Source of the DNA: Actinacidiphila fildesensis
Lineage (GTDB): Bacteria; Actinomycetota; Actinomycetes; Streptomycetales; Streptomycetaceae
Length of the DNA: 64,000 nucleotides
Direction: 5' to 3' (one strand)
NCBI RefSeq assembly: GCF_042652185.1
Contig: NZ_JBHSIX010000026.1
Shown: positions 16,689-26,337 of the stretch, piece after piece
Layout of the letters: the number at the start of each line of letters is the position of its first letter
Position numbering within the stretch: position 1 is the first letter of the stretch
Notes under the pieces: generated by a model
Database searches by the model: none
What the model saw: only the letters and a program-made list of their open reading frames with translations
What the model was told of the DNA's origin: nothing
Program-made: the position numbers and the translations under genes

Positions 16689-19040
16689 GTGGCGGATCAG
16701 GTGCTGGACGCCGGTGAATCGGTGGCCGACGCGGACTTCGTGCCGTCACCCGGCCATGGGCCGGAGGCGAAGGACCCGGTCCCGCCCCCACCGTCGGTGC
16801 CGGGCTGCGCCCTGCCCGGGGACGTGCCGCACTTCGTCGGGCGCCGCCGGGAACTGGACGGGCTGCGGGCCGACATCGACCGGCCGGGCCTGGCCACGCT
16901 GGGCGGCAAGGTGGCGGACGGCAGCCGCGTCCTGCTCATCGCGGGACGGCCCGGCTCCGGGCGGACCGCGCTCGCCGTCCATCTCGCCCGGGACGTCGCC
17001 GCGCGCTACGCCGACGGGCAGCACTTCGTACGGCTCACCGGCAGCGGCGGCGAGCGCACCCCTCCGGAACAGGCCGCGCGGGCGCTGCTGCGGGCCCTCG
17101 GCGCCGGGTCGCCGCTGCCGGAGGCGGAGCCCGGTGAGGTGTACGCGGCACTGCGCGCGGCACTGGCCGGCCGCCGCACGGTCCTGGTGCTCGACGACGT
17201 CTCGCACGCGGACCAGCTGCTGCCGCTGCTCCCGGAAGGGCCCGGCAGTCTGGTGGTGGCGACGTCCGAGGGACCGCTGCCCGGTGTCCCCGACGTCCGG
17301 CCGTGCACCCTCGGCGGGCTGGACACCGCCGCCTCCGTCGATCTGCTGTCGCAGGCGATCGGCCCGACCCGGGTCACCTGTGACCCGCGGGCGGCCGAGA
17401 CCCTCGTCCAGGAGTGCGCCGGGCACCCCACCGCGCTGCGACTGGTCGCCGCCTGGCTCGCCGCCCAGCCGCGGCTGTCGGTGACCGACGCCACCAGCCG
17501 GCTGCGCGCGGTACCGGATGAACCGGCGCCTCCGGCGAAGACCGCGGCGAAGACCGGGCCCCAGGCCGGGCGCGGCGCCGTGCCGCCGGCGGAGCCTGAA
17601 GCGGCTGCCGCGACCGGCTCCGACGGTGCGCCCGGGACCGGGACCGAGGCGGGCTCCGAGCGGGTGGCCGGGTCCGGGCCGAAGGGGCGCGCGGAGGTGA
17701 CCGCGAAACCGGAGGCCGGGCCAGCTCCCGCGGCGGCATCCGTCGCCCACGCCACCGCGCCGGAGGCGTCACCGCGCGCCACCGCGCCGCCCCAGCTGGT
17801 GCGCGCCTTCCGGCTGGTCTACGACTCGCTGCCGCCCACCGCCGCCCGGATGCTGCGGCTGCTGGCGCTCGCGCCGGCCGGACTGGTGGACTCGCACATC
17901 GCCTCGGCGCTGGCCGGCTGCTCGGTGACCGCGGCGCAGAGCACGCTGGACGACCTCGCCGCGCACGGGCTGCTGCACGGGGATCCGGTGGATCCGCCGC
18001 TGCCACCGCAGTACCGGGTGCCCGGCTGTCTCGAACCGCTGCTGCGCGCTCTGCTGGAGACCCGGGACCGGACGGGCGAGGTCCAGCTGGCCAGGGCCCG
18101 GATGCTGGAGCGGACGGTGCGGCTGCTGCAGTCGTGCCGCATCACGCTGGAGCCCGACGGTTCCCCGGGCCGGGCGTCGCTGGAGGGCCTGCCACGCTCG
18201 ATGCGCTTCGCGTCGCGGTCCGCCGCCGCCGTATGGCTGCGGGCCCGCCTCCCCGCGCTGCTCGCCGCGGCTCACGCGGCCGTCGCCGACGGGGAACTCG
18301 ACACTCTGGCACGGCGGTTGGTCGCCAACTTGGTGCGGGCACTGGGCGTGGATCCGGCGGACCGGGAGACGGCGGGGGAGCGCTATCAGCTGCACGCTTT
18401 GGTGCTCGATGTGGCGACCCGCCGCGGGCTGCCCCGGGAGAAGGCGGCGGCGCTGATCAACCTCGCCGACCTCGATGTGGAGGCAGGCAGGACCCGGGAG
18501 GCGCTGGACCGCTACCGGCTGGCCCTCGGCGAGGCGCGGACCGGTGACGACGGGGAGGCCGAAGGCCGGGCGATGGAGGCCATCGGCGGCACGTACCTGG
18601 AGCTCGACGACCCGCAGCGGGCCGCGGACTGGTACGGCAGGGCGCTCGCGCTGCGGCTGGCCCGCGGCGAGACCGGCCACGCGGCCCGGCTGCACGGCCG
18701 CCTCGGCGCACTGCACACCTACGCCGGCCGCTACGGCCCCGCGCTGCGCGAGTGGCGGGCCGCCGCGGGCGCCCACCGGCGGCTCGGCGACCTGCCGGCC
18801 CAGGCCCGCGCGCTGAGCGAGGCGGCTCGGGTCCAGGAGTACGCGGGACATCCCGAGGACGCTCTGCGGACCTGTCGTGACGCCCTGTACTGGGCCCGGC
18901 AGGCCGGCGACGAACGGCTGGAAGGCGCCGTCCTGCTGCGGATGGCCGACACCCTCGACCGGCTCGGCGACCCGGGCGGCGCACGTCTGCAGCGCGCGGC
19001 CGCGAAGCGCCTGCTCAGCCCGGGTGAAGTCCCTGGCTGA
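16689..19040 (+). CDS. NB-ARC (STAND) ATPase with TPR C-terminus
   Basis: The 783-aa product has an NB-ARC module at residues about 50-280: FVGRRRELDGL, a P-loop GRPGSGRTALA near 85, Walker B TVLVLDDV and GHPTALRLVAAWL. A Pro/Ala/Glu-rich linker (about 280-365) precedes a winged-helix-like segment and then TPR repeats from about 560 to 770 (for example YGRALALRLARGETGHAARLHGRLGALHTYAG). The layout matches AfsR/SARP-type regulators but lacks their DNA-binding domain. The P-loop has Arg where Lys is expected. The GTG at 16689 with GGGAG upstream was preferred over the GTG at 16683. The role is unknown; a signalling scaffold is the best inference. Confidence 0.85.
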   Translation: MADQVLDAGESVADADFVPSPGHGPEAKDPVPPPPSVPGCALPGDVPHFVGRRRELDGLRADIDRPGLATLGGKVADGSRVLLIAGRPGSGRTALAVHLARDVAARYADGQHFVRLTGSGGERTPPEQAARALLRALGAGSPLPEAEPGEVYAALRAALAGRRTVLVLDDVSHADQLLPLLPEGPGSLVVATSEGPLPGVPDVRPCTLGGLDTAASVDLLSQAIGPTRVTCDPRAAETLVQECAGHPTALRLVAAWLAAQPRLSVTDATSRLRAVPDEPAPPAKTAAKTGPQAGRGAVPPAEPEAAAATGSDGAPGTGTEAGSERVAGSGPKGRAEVTAKPEAGPAPAAASVAHATAPEASPRATAPPQLVRAFRLVYDSLPPTAARMLRLLALAPAGLVDSHIASALAGCSVTAAQSTLDDLAAHGLLHGDPVDPPLPPQYRVPGCLEPLLRALLETRDRTGEVQLARARMLERTVRLLQSCRITLEPDGSPGRASLEGLPRSMRFASRSAAAVWLRARLPALLAAAHAAVADGELDTLARRLVANLVRALGVDPADRETAGERYQLHALVLDVATRRGLPREKAAALINLADLDVEAGRTREALDRYRLALGEARTGDDGEAEGRAMEAIGGTYLELDDPQRAADWYGRALALRLARGETGHAARLHGRLGALHTYAGRYGPALREWRAAAGAHRRLGDLPAQARALSEAARVQEYAGHPEDALRTCRDALYWARQAGDERLEGAVLLRMADTLDRLGDPGGARLQRAAAKRLLSPGEVPG

Positions 19041-19130
19041 GCGGGCCCGAAAAACGGTGGCCTGAAGGCGTCAGCGCCCCAGGCCTACGAATCTGTCATC
19101 GTTCTCGGCCAAACTAATCACTTTGTAAGG

Positions 19131-19159
19131 CTAGACAGAGAGTCTTCCTTCACTAGACT
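19131..19159 (+). promoter_or_regulatory. Paired CTAGAC repeats in the ald promoter region
   Basis: CTAGAC occurs at 19131-19136 and 19153-19158, exactly 22 bp apart, in an A+T-richer stretch upstream of ald. The second copy overlaps a possible -10 element TAGACT (19154-19159). The two-turn spacing suits a dimeric regulator such as an Lrp/AldR-type protein, but this is inference. Confidence 0.4.
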
Positions 19160-19262
19160 GGGCTCCGCCGCGCACATCGCGGTCAGGTCCGACGTGTGAC
19201 GCTTTCTCGCGCCATGTACGGACAGCTGCAGCCATTCCTGTCTTCCAATGAGTGCAAGGACC

Positions 19263-20387
<1,125 letters not shown>

Positions 20388-20440
20388 TCAGCGGGCGTGT
20401 GACGGGCGCGCGAAACGTCTACACGTCAACACGGCGACAA

Positions 20441-20472
20441 CGGCCGGGCCTTGGAGACCCAAGGCCCGGCCG
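20441..20472 (+). terminator. Hairpin after ald
   Basis: A 14-bp perfect stem (20441-20454 with 20459-20472) with an AGAC loop lies 53 nt after the ald stop. Confidence 0.85.
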
Positions 20473-20596
20473 AGTGCGTCGAACGTACCAGTTTCACCGT
20501 TTCGTACCGCGCTGAAACATCGGCGACGACGCGGTTACGCCCTTGACAGCGGGGTGTTCGGTTACCGACACATCGTGCCGTGTCCGGCGGATTGTG

Positions 20597-20626
20597 TTGC
20601 TGTGAACCACTGACACGCCATAGAGT
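20597..20626 (+). promoter_or_regulatory. Probable promoter of the parA operon
   Basis: TTGCTG (20597-20602), an 18-bp spacer and TAGAGT (20621-20626) fit a housekeeping promoter. The start of transcription would be about 65 nt before the parA start codon. Confidence 0.5.
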
Positions 20627-20698
20627 CGCCAACCGTCGGCATGCTGTCGCGCTGACCTATCGAGAAGTTTCCTGGTCACCAAGGAGGTAAGACGACTT

Positions 20699-21814
20699 GT
20701 GAATGAGTCGACATTTGCTCCCGGGGGTGGTCAACCAGGAATGACCGTTCAGGTCGAGAGCCCCAACAGGCTCGAGACCGTCGGTTCCGTCGCGGTCCGC
20801 ACCTTCGAGGCACGCCGGGCCGACAAGAACACGGAGACGCACCCCACACACGCCATGGCGCCATACGAGGACGATCTGCAGGACGGTCAGTTCTACGACC
20901 CAGACGCGGAGTACGAGCCGGATCCCGAATACGCGGCCACACTCGCCCCGGACGCTGCCCGTCAGCGCCGCGAGCGGGTCGGTCCGACGGGACGCCCGCT
21001 TCCGTACTTCCCGATCCCCAATCCGCTCACCGACCACGGCCCGGCGAAAATCGTCGCGATGTGCAACCAGAAGGGCGGGGTCGGCAAGACGACCTCGACC
21101 ATCAACCTGGGCGCCGCGCTCGCCGAGTACGGCCGCCGGGTACTTCTCGTCGACTTCGATCCGCAGGGCGCGCTCTCGGTCGGACTCGGCGTCAACCCGA
21201 TGGAACTCGACATCACCGTCTACAACCTGCTGATGGAACGCGGGTTGGCGGCGGACGAGGTGCTGCTGAAGACCGCGGTGCCCGGTATGGACCTGCTGCC
21301 GAGCAATATCGACTTGTCGGCGGCCGAGGTCCAACTGGTCAGCGAGGTGGCGCGCGAGTCGACACTGCAGCGCGCCCTCAAGCCGCTGATGGCCGACTAC
21401 GACTACATCGTCATCGACTGCCAGCCCTCGCTCGGCCTGCTGACCGTCAACGCGCTCACCGCGGCGCACTCGGTGATCGTGCCGCTGGAGTGCGAGTTCT
21501 TCGCGCTGCGCGGTGTCGCTCTGCTGACCGAGACCATCGAGAAGGTCCGGGAACGGCTCAACCCCGAACTCGAACTCGACGGCATCCTCGCCACGATGTA
21601 CGACTCCCGCACGGTGCACAGCCGTGAGGTGCTCGCCCGCGTGGTCGAAGCCTTCGACGAGCACGTGTTCCACACGGTCATCGGCCGTACGGTGCGCTTC
21701 CCGGAGACCACCGTCGCCGGCGAGCCGATCACGACGTACGCGTCCAACTCCGTTGGTGCCGCCGCCTACCGTCAGCTCGCCAGGGAGGTGCTCGCCCGGT
21801 GTCACGCCGAGTGA
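20699..21814 (+). CDS. ParA/Soj-like ATPase beside the ScpAB genes
   Basis: The 371-aa product has about 120 N-terminal residues without clear fold (acidic, Tyr/Asp/Glu-rich), then a full ParA ATPase. The deviant Walker A is CNQKGGVGKTTSTIN at about 122-136, with the first Lys typical of ParA/MinD. These are followed by LLVDFDPQGALSVGLGV, YIVIDCQPSLGLLTVNAL and VPLECEFFALRGVALL. The GTG at 20699 has AAGGAGGT 10 nt upstream. It is the first gene of an operon with an RHH protein, scpA, scpB and rluB. This is not the parAB pair near oriC: no ParB gene follows. A role in chromosome organisation is inferred from the neighbours. Confidence 0.93.
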   Translation: MNESTFAPGGGQPGMTVQVESPNRLETVGSVAVRTFEARRADKNTETHPTHAMAPYEDDLQDGQFYDPDAEYEPDPEYAATLAPDAARQRRERVGPTGRPLPYFPIPNPLTDHGPAKIVAMCNQKGGVGKTTSTINLGAALAEYGRRVLLVDFDPQGALSVGLGVNPMELDITVYNLLMERGLAADEVLLKTAVPGMDLLPSNIDLSAAEVQLVSEVARESTLQRALKPLMADYDYIVIDCQPSLGLLTVNALTAAHSVIVPLECEFFALRGVALLTETIEKVRERLNPELELDGILATMYDSRTVHSREVLARVVEAFDEHVFHTVIGRTVRFPETTVAGEPITTYASNSVGAAAYRQLAREVLARCHAE

Positions 21815-22350
21815 GTCTCCCGGGTGCGGACGAACTGTTCCGCACCACAGGGGGCATGGGGCTGCAGGCCTCGCAGCCCCGTAAGCACGCCAACGCGGAC
21901 GCCCAGAAGGCCCCTCAGGCCGACGGGCGGCTGCGGCCGGTACCCGACGCCCCGGCGGACGGGAACGAGCCGCAGACGGGCACAGCGCCCGACGGCGGCG
22001 GCCAGGACGGGACCCCGGCCGAGCACAGCGGCCGCGAGGGGATCCCGCAGGGCCGCCGTCCACAGGCCGCGGGCCAGCCGCCCACGGCCCCGGTGCCGGT
22101 GCAGCAGACGCGCCGCAAACAGCAGCGGCCGCGCCCCAGCGGCCGTGAACGGCACGACGAGAAGATCACCGTCTATGTCTCCGCCGAGGAGCTGATGGAT
22201 CTCGAACACGCGCGGCTCGTGCTGCGCGGTGAACACGGCCTGGCGATCGACCGCGGCCGGATCGTCCGCGAGGCGGTCGCCGTGGTGCTGGCGGATCTGG
22301 AGTCCCGCGGGGACGCGAGCATCCTGGTGCGCCGCCTGCGGGGCCGCTGA
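21799..22350 (+). CDS. Ribbon-helix-helix-like partner of the ParA protein
   Basis: The 183-aa product starts at a GTG inside parA, 16 bp before its end, with GGAGG 11 nt upstream. Residues 1-115 are Pro/Gln/Gly-rich and probably disordered. Residues about 121-175 (KITVYVSAEELMDLEHARL...DRGRIVREAVAVVLADLE) show the strand-helix-helix pattern of RHH/CopG-type DNA-binding proteins, with an alternating basic-hydrophobic strand followed by two helices. A ParA ATPase with an RHH partner is the plan of type Ib plasmid partition (ParA/ParG). Whether it binds DNA and stimulates the ATPase is inference. Confidence 0.75.
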   Translation: MSRRVSLPGADELFRTTGGMGLQASQPRKHANADAQKAPQADGRLRPVPDAPADGNEPQTGTAPDGGGQDGTPAEHSGREGIPQGRRPQAAGQPPTAPVPVQQTRRKQQRPRPSGRERHDEKITVYVSAEELMDLEHARLVLRGEHGLAIDRGRIVREAVAVVLADLESRGDASILVRRLRGR

Positions 22351-22454
22351 GCCACCGGGCGGTGGTCGGCGTGGCCACGGCGACGTCGGACGGGGCGGCT
22401 CAGTAGGCTCCCTGCCGGGGGGCCGCCCCCGCCGACCCCGCACGATGGACAGCG

Positions 22455-23495
22455 ATGCCGATCACCGACGACGACGCCCCCCAGCCGCCCCGCCGAGCCC
22501 TCGGCCGGGGGCCGGGCCGCCCGGCCGCGGCAGCGGCTCCCGTCACGGCGCCCGCGGCGGAGCCGGCGCCTGTCGTGGAGCCGGCGCCTGTCGTGGACCC
22601 GGAGCCCGTCGAACCGGCGGTACCCGTGGCGCCTGCCGTCCAGGACCCGCCCGACGCCTCCGCCGATACCCCGGCCGACGCCGTCCCCGGACCGGCACCC
22701 GACGGCCGCTTCACCGTGCGGCTGGTGAACTTCGAGGGGCCGTTCGACCTGCTGTTGCAGCTGATCTCGAAGCACCGGATGGACGTGACAGAAGTCGCGC
22801 TGTCGACGGTCACCAACGAGTTCATGGCGCACATCCGTGCGATGGGGGTCGACTGGGACCTCGACCAGGCCACCGAGTTCCTCGTCGTCGCCGCGACCCT
22901 GCTCGATCTGAAGGCGGCCCGGCTGCTGCCGACCGCCGAGGTCGAGGACGAGGCGGACCTGGCGCTGCTGGAGGCGCGCGACCTGCTCTTCGCCCGTCTG
23001 CTGCAGTACCGCGCCTACAAGCGGATCGCGGCGATCTTCGCCGAGCGGCTGGAGGCGGAGGCGCTGCACCACCCCCGCACGGTCGGTCTCGAACCGCAGC
23101 ACGCGGACCTGCTGCCGGAGGTCGTCTTCAGCGTCGGCCCCGAGCGGTTCGCGAAGCTGGCCGTCAAGGCGATGCAGCCCAAACCGGTGCCGCGGATCTA
23201 CACCGACCACATCCACGCGCCGCTGGTCAGCGTCAGGGAACAGGGCGAGCTGGTGGTGGCCCGGCTGATCGAGCTGGGGGAGACCAGCTTCGCCGACCTC
23301 GCGGCGGACGCCCCGGACACCCTCACCGTCGTCGCGCGTTTCCTGGCCCTCCTGGAGCTGTACCGGGAGAAAGTGGTCGCGCTGGACCAGGAGGAGGCGC
23401 TCGGCGCGCTGCTCGTGCGCTGGACGGGCGGCGATCAGGAGACCGCGCGGCGGCTCGTCACCGATGAATTCGACCCGGAGGGCAAAGAAAAATGA
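22455..23495 (+). CDS. scpA: Segregation and condensation protein ScpA (kleisin)
   Basis: The 346-aa product is the kleisin subunit that bridges the SMC ring. After an Ala/Pro-rich lead of about 80 residues comes FTVRLVNFEGPFDLLLQLISKHRMDVTEVALSTVTNEF, the classic ScpA N-domain, then FLVVAATLLDLKAARLLP. The C-terminal winged helix is LVVARLIELGETSFADLAADA and VVARFLALLELYREKVVALDQEE. The start at 22455 has only a weak ribosome-binding site. It overlaps scpB by 4 nt (ATGA). Its neighbours, a ParA-like ATPase, an RHH protein and scpB, form one chromosome-organisation operon. Confidence 0.95.
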   Translation: MPITDDDAPQPPRRALGRGPGRPAAAAAPVTAPAAEPAPVVEPAPVVDPEPVEPAVPVAPAVQDPPDASADTPADAVPGPAPDGRFTVRLVNFEGPFDLLLQLISKHRMDVTEVALSTVTNEFMAHIRAMGVDWDLDQATEFLVVAATLLDLKAARLLPTAEVEDEADLALLEARDLLFARLLQYRAYKRIAAIFAERLEAEALHHPRTVGLEPQHADLLPEVVFSVGPERFAKLAVKAMQPKPVPRIYTDHIHAPLVSVREQGELVVARLIELGETSFADLAADAPDTLTVVARFLALLELYREKVVALDQEEALGALLVRWTGGDQETARRLVTDEFDPEGKEK

Positions 23496-24154
23496 CGGAA
23501 GACGCAGCGGCGCCCGCCGGGCCGCTCTCCGCCGAGGTGGCCGCCCTCGACCTCCGGCCCGCGCTGGAGGCCGTCCTGATGGTCGTGGACGAGCCGGCCA
23601 CCGTGGAGCAGCTGGCGACGGTGCTCCAGCGTCCGAAGCGCGCGGTCGCCGCCGCCCTGCGCTCGCTGTCCGAGGACTACACCGCCCAGGGCAGGGGCTT
23701 CGACCTGCGGCTGGTCGCCGGCGGCTGGCGGTTCTACACCCGGCCGGCCTTCGCACCGGCCGTGGAGAAGTTCGTTCTGGACGGCCAGCAGGCCCGTCTC
23801 ACGCAGGCCGCGCTGGAGACGCTGGCGGTCGTCGCGTACCGCCAGCCGGTCAGCCGATCACGGGTTTCGGCGGTCCGCGGAGTCAACTGTGACGGTGTGA
23901 TGCGCACCCTCCTGCAGCGCGGTCTGGTCGAGGAGGGTGGGACGGAACCCGAAACAGGTGCGATCCTGTACAGGACGACGAACTACTTTCTGGAGCGGAT
24001 GGGCCTCAGAGGCCTGGACGAGCTACCCGAGCTCGCCCCCTTCCTGCCGGAGGCGGACGCCGTCGAGGCGGACTCCTTGGAAGGGGTTCCGTCGTTCGAC
24101 CCGGATGCACCGGACGATGCAGATACGACGACTCAATCGACGACGGAACTTTGA
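23492..24154 (+). CDS. scpB: Segregation and condensation protein ScpB
   Basis: The 220-aa product has two winged-helix domains. The core reads LRPALEAVLMVVDEPATVEQLATVLQ, then RGFDLRLVAGGWRFYTRP, RLTQAALETLAVVAYRQPVSRSRVSAVRGVNCDGVMRTLLQRGLVEE, which is the family signature. It dimerises and binds ScpA to control the SMC complex. The ATG overlaps the scpA stop, and the stop overlaps the rluB ATG (TGATG), so the three genes are translationally coupled. Confidence 0.95.
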   Translation: MTEDAAAPAGPLSAEVAALDLRPALEAVLMVVDEPATVEQLATVLQRPKRAVAAALRSLSEDYTAQGRGFDLRLVAGGWRFYTRPAFAPAVEKFVLDGQQARLTQAALETLAVVAYRQPVSRSRVSAVRGVNCDGVMRTLLQRGLVEEGGTEPETGAILYRTTNYFLERMGLRGLDELPELAPFLPEADAVEADSLEGVPSFDPDAPDDADTTTQSTTEL

Positions 24155-25425
24155 TGCGAAGCAGCGACAGGAACAGCGGCGGCAACCGGAACCCCCGGGG
24201 CGGCAACCCCCGCGGCGCGGGCGGGGGCTCCGGTAGCGGCGGCTCCCGCGGCGGCAGCGGCGCCGGCAGCGGTGGCGGCTCCCGCGGTGGCAGCAGCGCC
24301 GGTGGCGGTGGCGGCTCCCGCGGTGGCAGCAGCGCCGGTGGCGCGGGCTCCCGCGGTGGCAGCGGCGCCGGCGGCCCGGGCTCCCGCGGCGGCGGCTACC
24401 CCCGTGGCGGTGGCAGCACGCCCCGCACCTCGGGCAGCGGCCAGCAGCGTGACGAGGAGCGGCGCGCACAGAACCCCCGTCCCGAGGAGCGTCGCTACGA
24501 CGTCGGGAACACCGGACAGTCGGGCGCGAACCGGCCCGGCGGCGTGCCCCCCGAGAAGCCGCGCTACCGCGCGACCGGCAACCTCGGCCGCAAGCCGATC
24601 CCCGCGAAGTCGCGCGAGCTCGAGGCCAAGATCGAGGAGCGCAACCGCTCCCGGTACGAGAACCGCCCGGAGATCAAGACTCCGAAGACCTTCGGCAACG
24701 ACCAGGAGGGCGAGCGGCTGCAGAAGATCCTCGCCCGTGCCGGGATGGGATCGCGCCGTGCGTGCGAGGACCTCATCCACCAGCACCGCGTCGAGGTCAA
24801 CGGCAAGATCGTCGTCGAGCAGGGCATGCGCGTCGACCCGGAGAAGGACGAGATCAAGGTGGACGGCCTGACGGTCGCCACCCAGTCGTACCTGTTCTTC
24901 GCGCTGAACAAGCCGGCCGGCGTCGTCTCCACCATGGAGGACCCCGACGGCCGCCAGTGCCTGGGCGACTACGTCACCAACCGTGAGACCCGGCTCTTCC
25001 ACGTCGGCCGGCTGGACACCGAGACGGAGGGCCTGATCCTCCTGACCAACCACGGGGAGCTGGCCCACCGCCTGACCCACCCGCGGTACGGCGTCAAGAA
25101 GACCTACCTGGCCGCGATCCAGGGCCCGCTGCCGCGTGACCTCGGCAAGCAGCTCAAGGACGGCATCGAGCTGGAGGACGGTCTGGCGCGCGCCGACCAC
25201 TTCCGCGTCGTGGAGAACCTCGGCAAGAACTACCTGGTCGAGGTGACCCTGCACGAGGGCCGCAAGCACATCGTGCGCCGGATGCTCTCCGAGGCCGGCT
25301 TCCCGGTCGACCGGCTGGTGCGCACCAGCTTCGGACCGATCCCGCTCGGCGACCAGAAGTCCGGCTGGCTGCGCCGCCTCACCAACACCGAGGTCGGCAT
25401 GCTGATGGGCGAGGTCGACCTCTAG
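24154..25425 (+). CDS. rluB: Ribosomal large-subunit pseudouridine synthase (RluB/RsuA family)
   Basis: The 423-aa product begins with about 120 residues of Gly/Ser/Arg-rich repeats (GGSRGGSSAGGG-like), then a basic linker. An S4 domain follows at about 187-240 (RLQKILARAGMGSRRACEDLIHQHRVEVNG) and the catalytic domain with GRLDTETEGLILLTN near 285, whose Asp is the catalytic residue. HEGRKHIVRRMLSEAG and VDRLVRTSFGPI complete the fold. RluB modifies 23S rRNA helix 93 in E. coli. The RGG-like N-terminal extension is about twice the length of the usual linker and, like the first gene of the window, may bind RNA. Coupled to scpB by a TGATG overlap. Confidence 0.92.
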   Translation: MRSSDRNSGGNRNPRGGNPRGAGGGSGSGGSRGGSGAGSGGGSRGGSSAGGGGGSRGGSSAGGAGSRGGSGAGGPGSRGGGYPRGGGSTPRTSGSGQQRDEERRAQNPRPEERRYDVGNTGQSGANRPGGVPPEKPRYRATGNLGRKPIPAKSRELEAKIEERNRSRYENRPEIKTPKTFGNDQEGERLQKILARAGMGSRRACEDLIHQHRVEVNGKIVVEQGMRVDPEKDEIKVDGLTVATQSYLFFALNKPAGVVSTMEDPDGRQCLGDYVTNRETRLFHVGRLDTETEGLILLTNHGELAHRLTHPRYGVKKTYLAAIQGPLPRDLGKQLKDGIELEDGLARADHFRVVENLGKNYLVEVTLHEGRKHIVRRMLSEAGFPVDRLVRTSFGPIPLGDQKSGWLRRLTNTEVGMLMGEVDL

Positions 25426-25450
25426 GTCGTTCCGCGCGAACGCGTTCCGG

Positions 25451-25485
25451 CCGGCCGGAACGGTCCTCAGGGCCGTTCCGACCGG
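25451..25485 (+). terminator. Hairpin after rluB
   Basis: An imperfect 15-bp stem (25451-25465 with 25471-25485, one mismatch and one G-U pair) follows the rluB stop by 25 nt and is trailed by GTTTCCGTTGG. Confidence 0.65.
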
Positions 25486-25554
25486 CCGTTTCCGTTGGGT
25501 TCCGACCCCGAAACCACTGGCCCGTCGGCCCGCGGTCCGGGGAGGATGGTGACC

Positions 25555-26337
25555 ATGACCATCCACGCCGACCCGCTCAGCGCCGCGGGACTGCCCGATC
25601 TGCGCCCGGTCCTCGCCGAGCTGACCGGCCGGGGACTGCCCCTGCTCCTCGCCACCGTCTCCGGCGCGCACCTGTACGGATTCCCGTCCCGTGACTCGGA
25701 CGTCGATCTGCGCGGAGTCCACCTCCTGCCGCTGGCCGATCTCATCGGCCTGCGGGAGGGCGAGGAGACCCAGACCCGGATGTGGGACCGGGAGGGCCTG
25801 GAGCTGGATCTGGTCACGCACGACCTGCTGAAGTTCTGCCGGCTGATGCTGCGCCGCAACGGCTATGTGCTGGAGCAGCTGCTCTCCCCACTGGTCGTGC
25901 ACACCAGTGACGTGCACGGCGAGCTGGCCGCCCTGGCGCCCGGTGTGATCACCCGCGGCCACGCCCATCACTACCGCGGGTTCGCGGCGACGCAGTGGCG
26001 GCTGTACGAGAAGAACGGCGAGCTCAAGCCGCTGCTCTACACCTTCCGCGCGCTGCTCACCGGTATCCACCTGATGCGCGGCGGCGGTGTCGAGGCCCAT
26101 CTGCCGACGCTGCTGGGCCAGGTCACCGCCCCCGCCTACCTCGGCGAGCTCATCGAGGCCAAGGCGGTGGCCGAACACGGGCCGGCGACGGGCATGGGCA
26201 TCGCCCACGTCGCCCGGGACGTCGAGACGCTGCACGCCGCGCTGGACGAGGCGCAGGCCGCCTCCCGGCTGCCGGACGAGAGCACCGCGCACGACGCCCT
26301 GCACGACCTCGTGGTCCGGACGCGGGTGGCGGCATGA
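25555..26337 (+). CDS. Pol-beta-type nucleotidyltransferase (COG3541/YcgL-like)
   Basis: The 260-aa product carries the nucleotidyltransferase signature SGAHLYGFPSRDSDVDLRG at about residues 36-54: a GS-like helix start followed by the metal-binding Asp pair D-x-D. A third acidic residue is probable at LELDLVTHD. The rest is helical, with a YEKNGELKPLLYTFRALLTG segment typical of this COG. The ATG at 25555 has GGGGAGG about 9 nt upstream; an ATG at 25546 overlaps that site. It overlaps the ADP-ribosylglycohydrolase gene by 4 nt. Family members have been proposed to act in RNA repair, but no activity is assigned. Confidence 0.85.
   Translation: MTIHADPLSAAGLPDLRPVLAELTGRGLPLLLATVSGAHLYGFPSRDSDVDLRGVHLLPLADLIGLREGEETQTRMWDREGLELDLVTHDLLKFCRLMLRRNGYVLEQLLSPLVVHTSDVHGELAALAPGVITRGHAHHYRGFAATQWRLYEKNGELKPLLYTFRALLTGIHLMRGGGVEAHLPTLLGQVTAPAYLGELIEAKAVAEHGPATGMGIAHVARDVETLHAALDEAQAASRLPDESTAHDALHDLVVRTRVAA

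Larger units (their letters stand above)
20388..20698 (+). other. Intergenic region ald-parA: terminator, split parS-like half-sites, promoter
   Basis: This 311-bp gap holds the ald terminator, the half-sites GTTTCAC (20491-20497) and CTGAAAC (20512-20518), a TTGACA hexamer at 20543-20548 without a convincing -10, and the likely parA promoter at 20597-20626. No gene is visible in it. Confidence 0.6.

Noticed and set aside
20491..20518. A true parS site for ParB
   Set aside because: The canonical site is a 14- to 16-bp palindrome without a gap. Here the arms are 14 bp apart and one arm has a mismatch.
22173..23756. A 527-codon minus-strand reading frame across scpA
   Set aside because: It is the complement of coding DNA with strong third-position G+C bias. 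ScpA and ScpB on the plus strand are clear, so this is a shadow.
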